DNA of 8,400 nucleotides from Acidobacteriaceae bacterium (lineage in GTDB: Bacteria > Acidobacteriota > Terriglobia > Terriglobales > SbA1), in NCBI GenBank assembly GCA_019237515.1, contig JAFAGX010000002.1, positions 1 to 8,400 on the forward strand. Reading direction: 5' to 3'. The position numbers were made by a program, and so were the translations under genes. A model generated the notes under the pieces. That model made no database searches. It had not been told where the DNA came from and saw nothing but the letters and a program-made list of their open reading frames with translations. Positions 7,037 to 8,400 of this stretch are shown one piece after another; position 1 is the first letter of the stretch, and the number at the start of each line of letters is the position of its first letter.

Positions 7037-7807
7037 CTAACGTTCCGCTACGTCGCGTTCCTCCTGTAGTGATAAGGGTTTGAATTGATCCGCGATGATC
7101 GTAAGAAGGAGCAGGAACGCCGGCACATACATGCTGCGCACACGGATTTGAAAATAGATCAGAGATCCCAGGACCGCACCGCCAAGGTAAAGCAGCCAGA
7201 TGGAGAAGAGGAAGGATGCCTGCCACGCGGTGGCATGTTGATGGCGTCGGTAGTGTGCCTTATCTTGTGCTTTCGCTGCACGCAAGAGGTCGAAACTGTA
7301 AAACAGGACGTGAGAAAGCAATTGAGCCAGTTTGTTGATCATGCCGGTGACGAAGGTAGTGTGAATTGTCAGCGCGCCGATCCGCGTCAAGGTCGCGGTC
7401 TGCAATCCCATGGCGAAGGCGAGAAGGACGAGCATGGTGCATTCTTTTCCTGGCATGCTGAGGCGGGTCAGAATACTCGAAAGAGGCACAAAGGAAATCA
7501 GCAAGGCAGTTTCGGCAGCAAGATTTATGGATGCGACGCGACGAAAGTGCCGTCGGGCGCCTGCCTCGATGATTACCCGGCCAACGATTGATCCCAGCAA
7601 AAAACCCGCCACCACGGTTCCAGCCATCGCTGCAGCGGCCCAATGACGGGACGCGAGATCACGGCCAAGATGAACTGTGGTTCCGGTAACATGGGCGGTA
7701 AAGATGTGGTAAATCGCTAAGTACCCGACGACGTCGACGAATCCCGCAACAAACGTCAGCGTCAGAGCGACAACCGCTTTCGTGATATCGGCCGGGAAAT
7801 CTTGCAT
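7037..7807 (-). CDS. DUF1275 (YoaK-like) integral membrane protein
   Basis: This 256-residue protein belongs to the DUF1275/YoaK family of bacterial inner-membrane proteins, whose function is not established. The family landmark 'IFTAHVTGTTVHLGRDL' is at residues 35-51, right after the first membrane segment with 'GFVDVVGYL' (22-30). A second related motif, 'TIHTTFVTGMINKLAQLL', is at about 148-165, consistent with an internal repeat of the fold. I count six or seven hydrophobic segments: about 10-33, 57-80, 91-112, 124-141, 152-171, 195-219 and 225-243. A basic cytoplasmic-type linker, with 'HYRRHQH', lies near 185. The family's usual Asn in 'TGN' is Thr here. The ATG at 7807 directly precedes the first membrane segment and has a weak 'AAAAGGG' ribosome-binding-like stretch upstream. 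It follows the flippase-like gene by 76 bp on the same strand. Family assignment is firm; the transported substrate, if any, is unknown. Confidence 0.88.
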   Translation of the reverse strand: MQDFPADITKAVVALTLTFVAGFVDVVGYLAIYHIFTAHVTGTTVHLGRDLASRHWAAAAMAGTVVAGFLLGSIVGRVIIEAGARRHFRRVASINLAAETALLISFVPLSSILTRLSMPGKECTMLVLLAFAMGLQTATLTRIGALTIHTTFVTGMINKLAQLLSHVLFYSFDLLRAAKAQDKAHYRRHQHATAWQASFLFSIWLLYLGGAVLGSLIYFQIRVRSMYVPAFLLLLTIIADQFKPLSLQEERDVAER

Positions 7808-7883
7808 ACGCCGCCCTTTTCGAAACCTTGGAAGCGCGGGCTGAGAGGAGGGATGCTTGAGGCTCGGGGGGTATCGTTTGTGT

Positions 7884-8400
7884 TTAATCTACGGAAGAGG
7901 TTGCAATCGGTACCTGTTCTTCGGCTTTCTCGCTCTCTTCGGCAACCTTGCGCAACGACAACCGTTCACGATGCGCTAACAGCAACCCGGCAGGGACAAC
8001 GGCAACGAAACTGATAAGCCAAAGAAGAATTCCACAACTGACCGCCACCTCACGCGGAACTGCGAAAACCTTGTCGAGAGCCTCAATGGTGGCTAATTGA
8101 GAGCCGCCGCCGACGCCAGGCAACTGCAGCATCGATCCGACCATGCTGGAACCCATCAGTAGCAAGACTTGACTCACGCTCATGCTCTGCATGATCGCGC
8201 CGTAGGCATGAGTTACTTCTCTGTACGAGAGCGCAATCAGCCACCACATGAAAATGGACACGCCCGCCAGTTGAAGGAATGAAATCGGGCCGTGAATTGT
8301 GTTCAAGCCGCCGGCAAATTCGCGAATGCGTTGCGCGATTCTGCTCGCAAGATTGTGGCCAAGATGGGCGAAACGCTCCTGCATCCAGGCGGCGATTGCG
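7884..8400 (-). CDS. Flippase-like/UPF0104 (lysylphosphatidylglycerol synthase TM region) protein, C-terminal part
   Basis: The reading frame stays open to the window edge, so only the last 171 residues are seen and the N-terminal half lies to the right. What is visible fits the flippase-like domain family, polytopic membrane proteins related to the membrane domain of MprF and to GT2-associated or hopanoid-associated putative lipid carriers. Three hydrophobic segments are recognisable, with 'FLQLAGVSIFMWWLIALSY', the 'SQVLLLMGSSMVGSMLQLPG' stretch, and the last helix 'GILLWLISFVAVVPAGLLLA'. The conserved 'LPGVGGGSQLATIEAL' block before the last helix corresponds to the family's 'lPgglGv.E' motif, with Gln where many members have Glu at that turn. 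A charged tail rich in Glu and Lys follows ('RKVAEESEKAEEQ'). Substrate is not predictable from this fragment. Confidence 0.75.
   Translation of the reverse strand, partial: AIAAWMQERFAHLGHNLASRIAQRIREFAGGLNTIHGPISFLQLAGVSIFMWWLIALSYREVTHAYGAIMQSMSVSQVLLLMGSSMVGSMLQLPGVGGGSQLATIEALDKVFAVPREVAVSCGILLWLISFVAVVPAGLLLAHRERLSLRKVAEESEKAEEQVPIATSSVD

Noticed and set aside
7085..7591. A 168-codon plus-strand frame opposite the DUF1275 gene.
   Set aside because: It is antisense to conserved membrane segments. The product is highly charged with no family signature.
1..8400. Signs of a mobile element, CRISPR array, defence system or biosynthetic cluster.
   Set aside because: I saw no transposase, integrase, regularly spaced repeats, toxin-antitoxin pair or modular synthase. 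All recognised genes are housekeeping or widespread families.

Overview
The window looks like chromosomal DNA of a diderm (Gram-negative type) bacterium with moderately high GC. The gene set and intergenic style (a TamB-type outer-membrane assembly protein, a stand-alone LigC-type DNA ligase, a mitochondrial-style NAD-dependent isocitrate dehydrogenase next to nrdR, and short CACRAAG-rich and 'ttcggaatgaca' intergenic motifs) suggest an Acidobacteriota (Terriglobia-like) genome. That taxonomic call is an inference from gene style; there is no rRNA or other marker here to confirm it.

Layout. Bases 1-2730 (+) hold the C-terminal 909 residues of a TamB-like protein whose start lies upstream of the window. 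A 116-bp convergent gap follows. Bases 2847-4175 (-) encode a flavin-containing amine oxidase. It is divergent from a stand-alone ATP-dependent DNA ligase at 4236-5264 (+), and the two share a 60-bp upstream region. After a 61-bp convergent gap, everything to the right edge is on the minus strand, read right to left: the C-terminal end of a flippase-like/UPF0104 membrane protein (7884 to the edge), a DUF1275 (YoaK-like) membrane protein (7037-7807), the ribonucleotide reductase regulator nrdR (6372-6869), and an NAD-type isocitrate dehydrogenase (5326-6354). nrdR and the dehydrogenase are 17 bp apart and probably co-transcribed.

How they work together. I see no single pathway. The window mixes housekeeping functions: envelope biogenesis (TamB, flippase-like protein), DNA end or nick sealing (ligase), dNTP control (NrdR), the TCA cycle (isocitrate dehydrogenase), plus an oxidase and a membrane protein of unknown substrate. 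There is no tRNA, rRNA, CRISPR array, insertion sequence, integrase or phage gene. Coding density is high and no intergenic gap exceeds about 170 bp.

I found no convincing undescribed system. The points most worth a second look are an Arg in place of the usual flavin-site Lys in the amine oxidase, two intergenic elements that look like dispersed repeats (about 2781-2825 and 6963-7010), a consensus -35 hexamer that overlaps the start codon of the divergent oxidase, and the lack of Shine-Dalgarno sequences at most starts.
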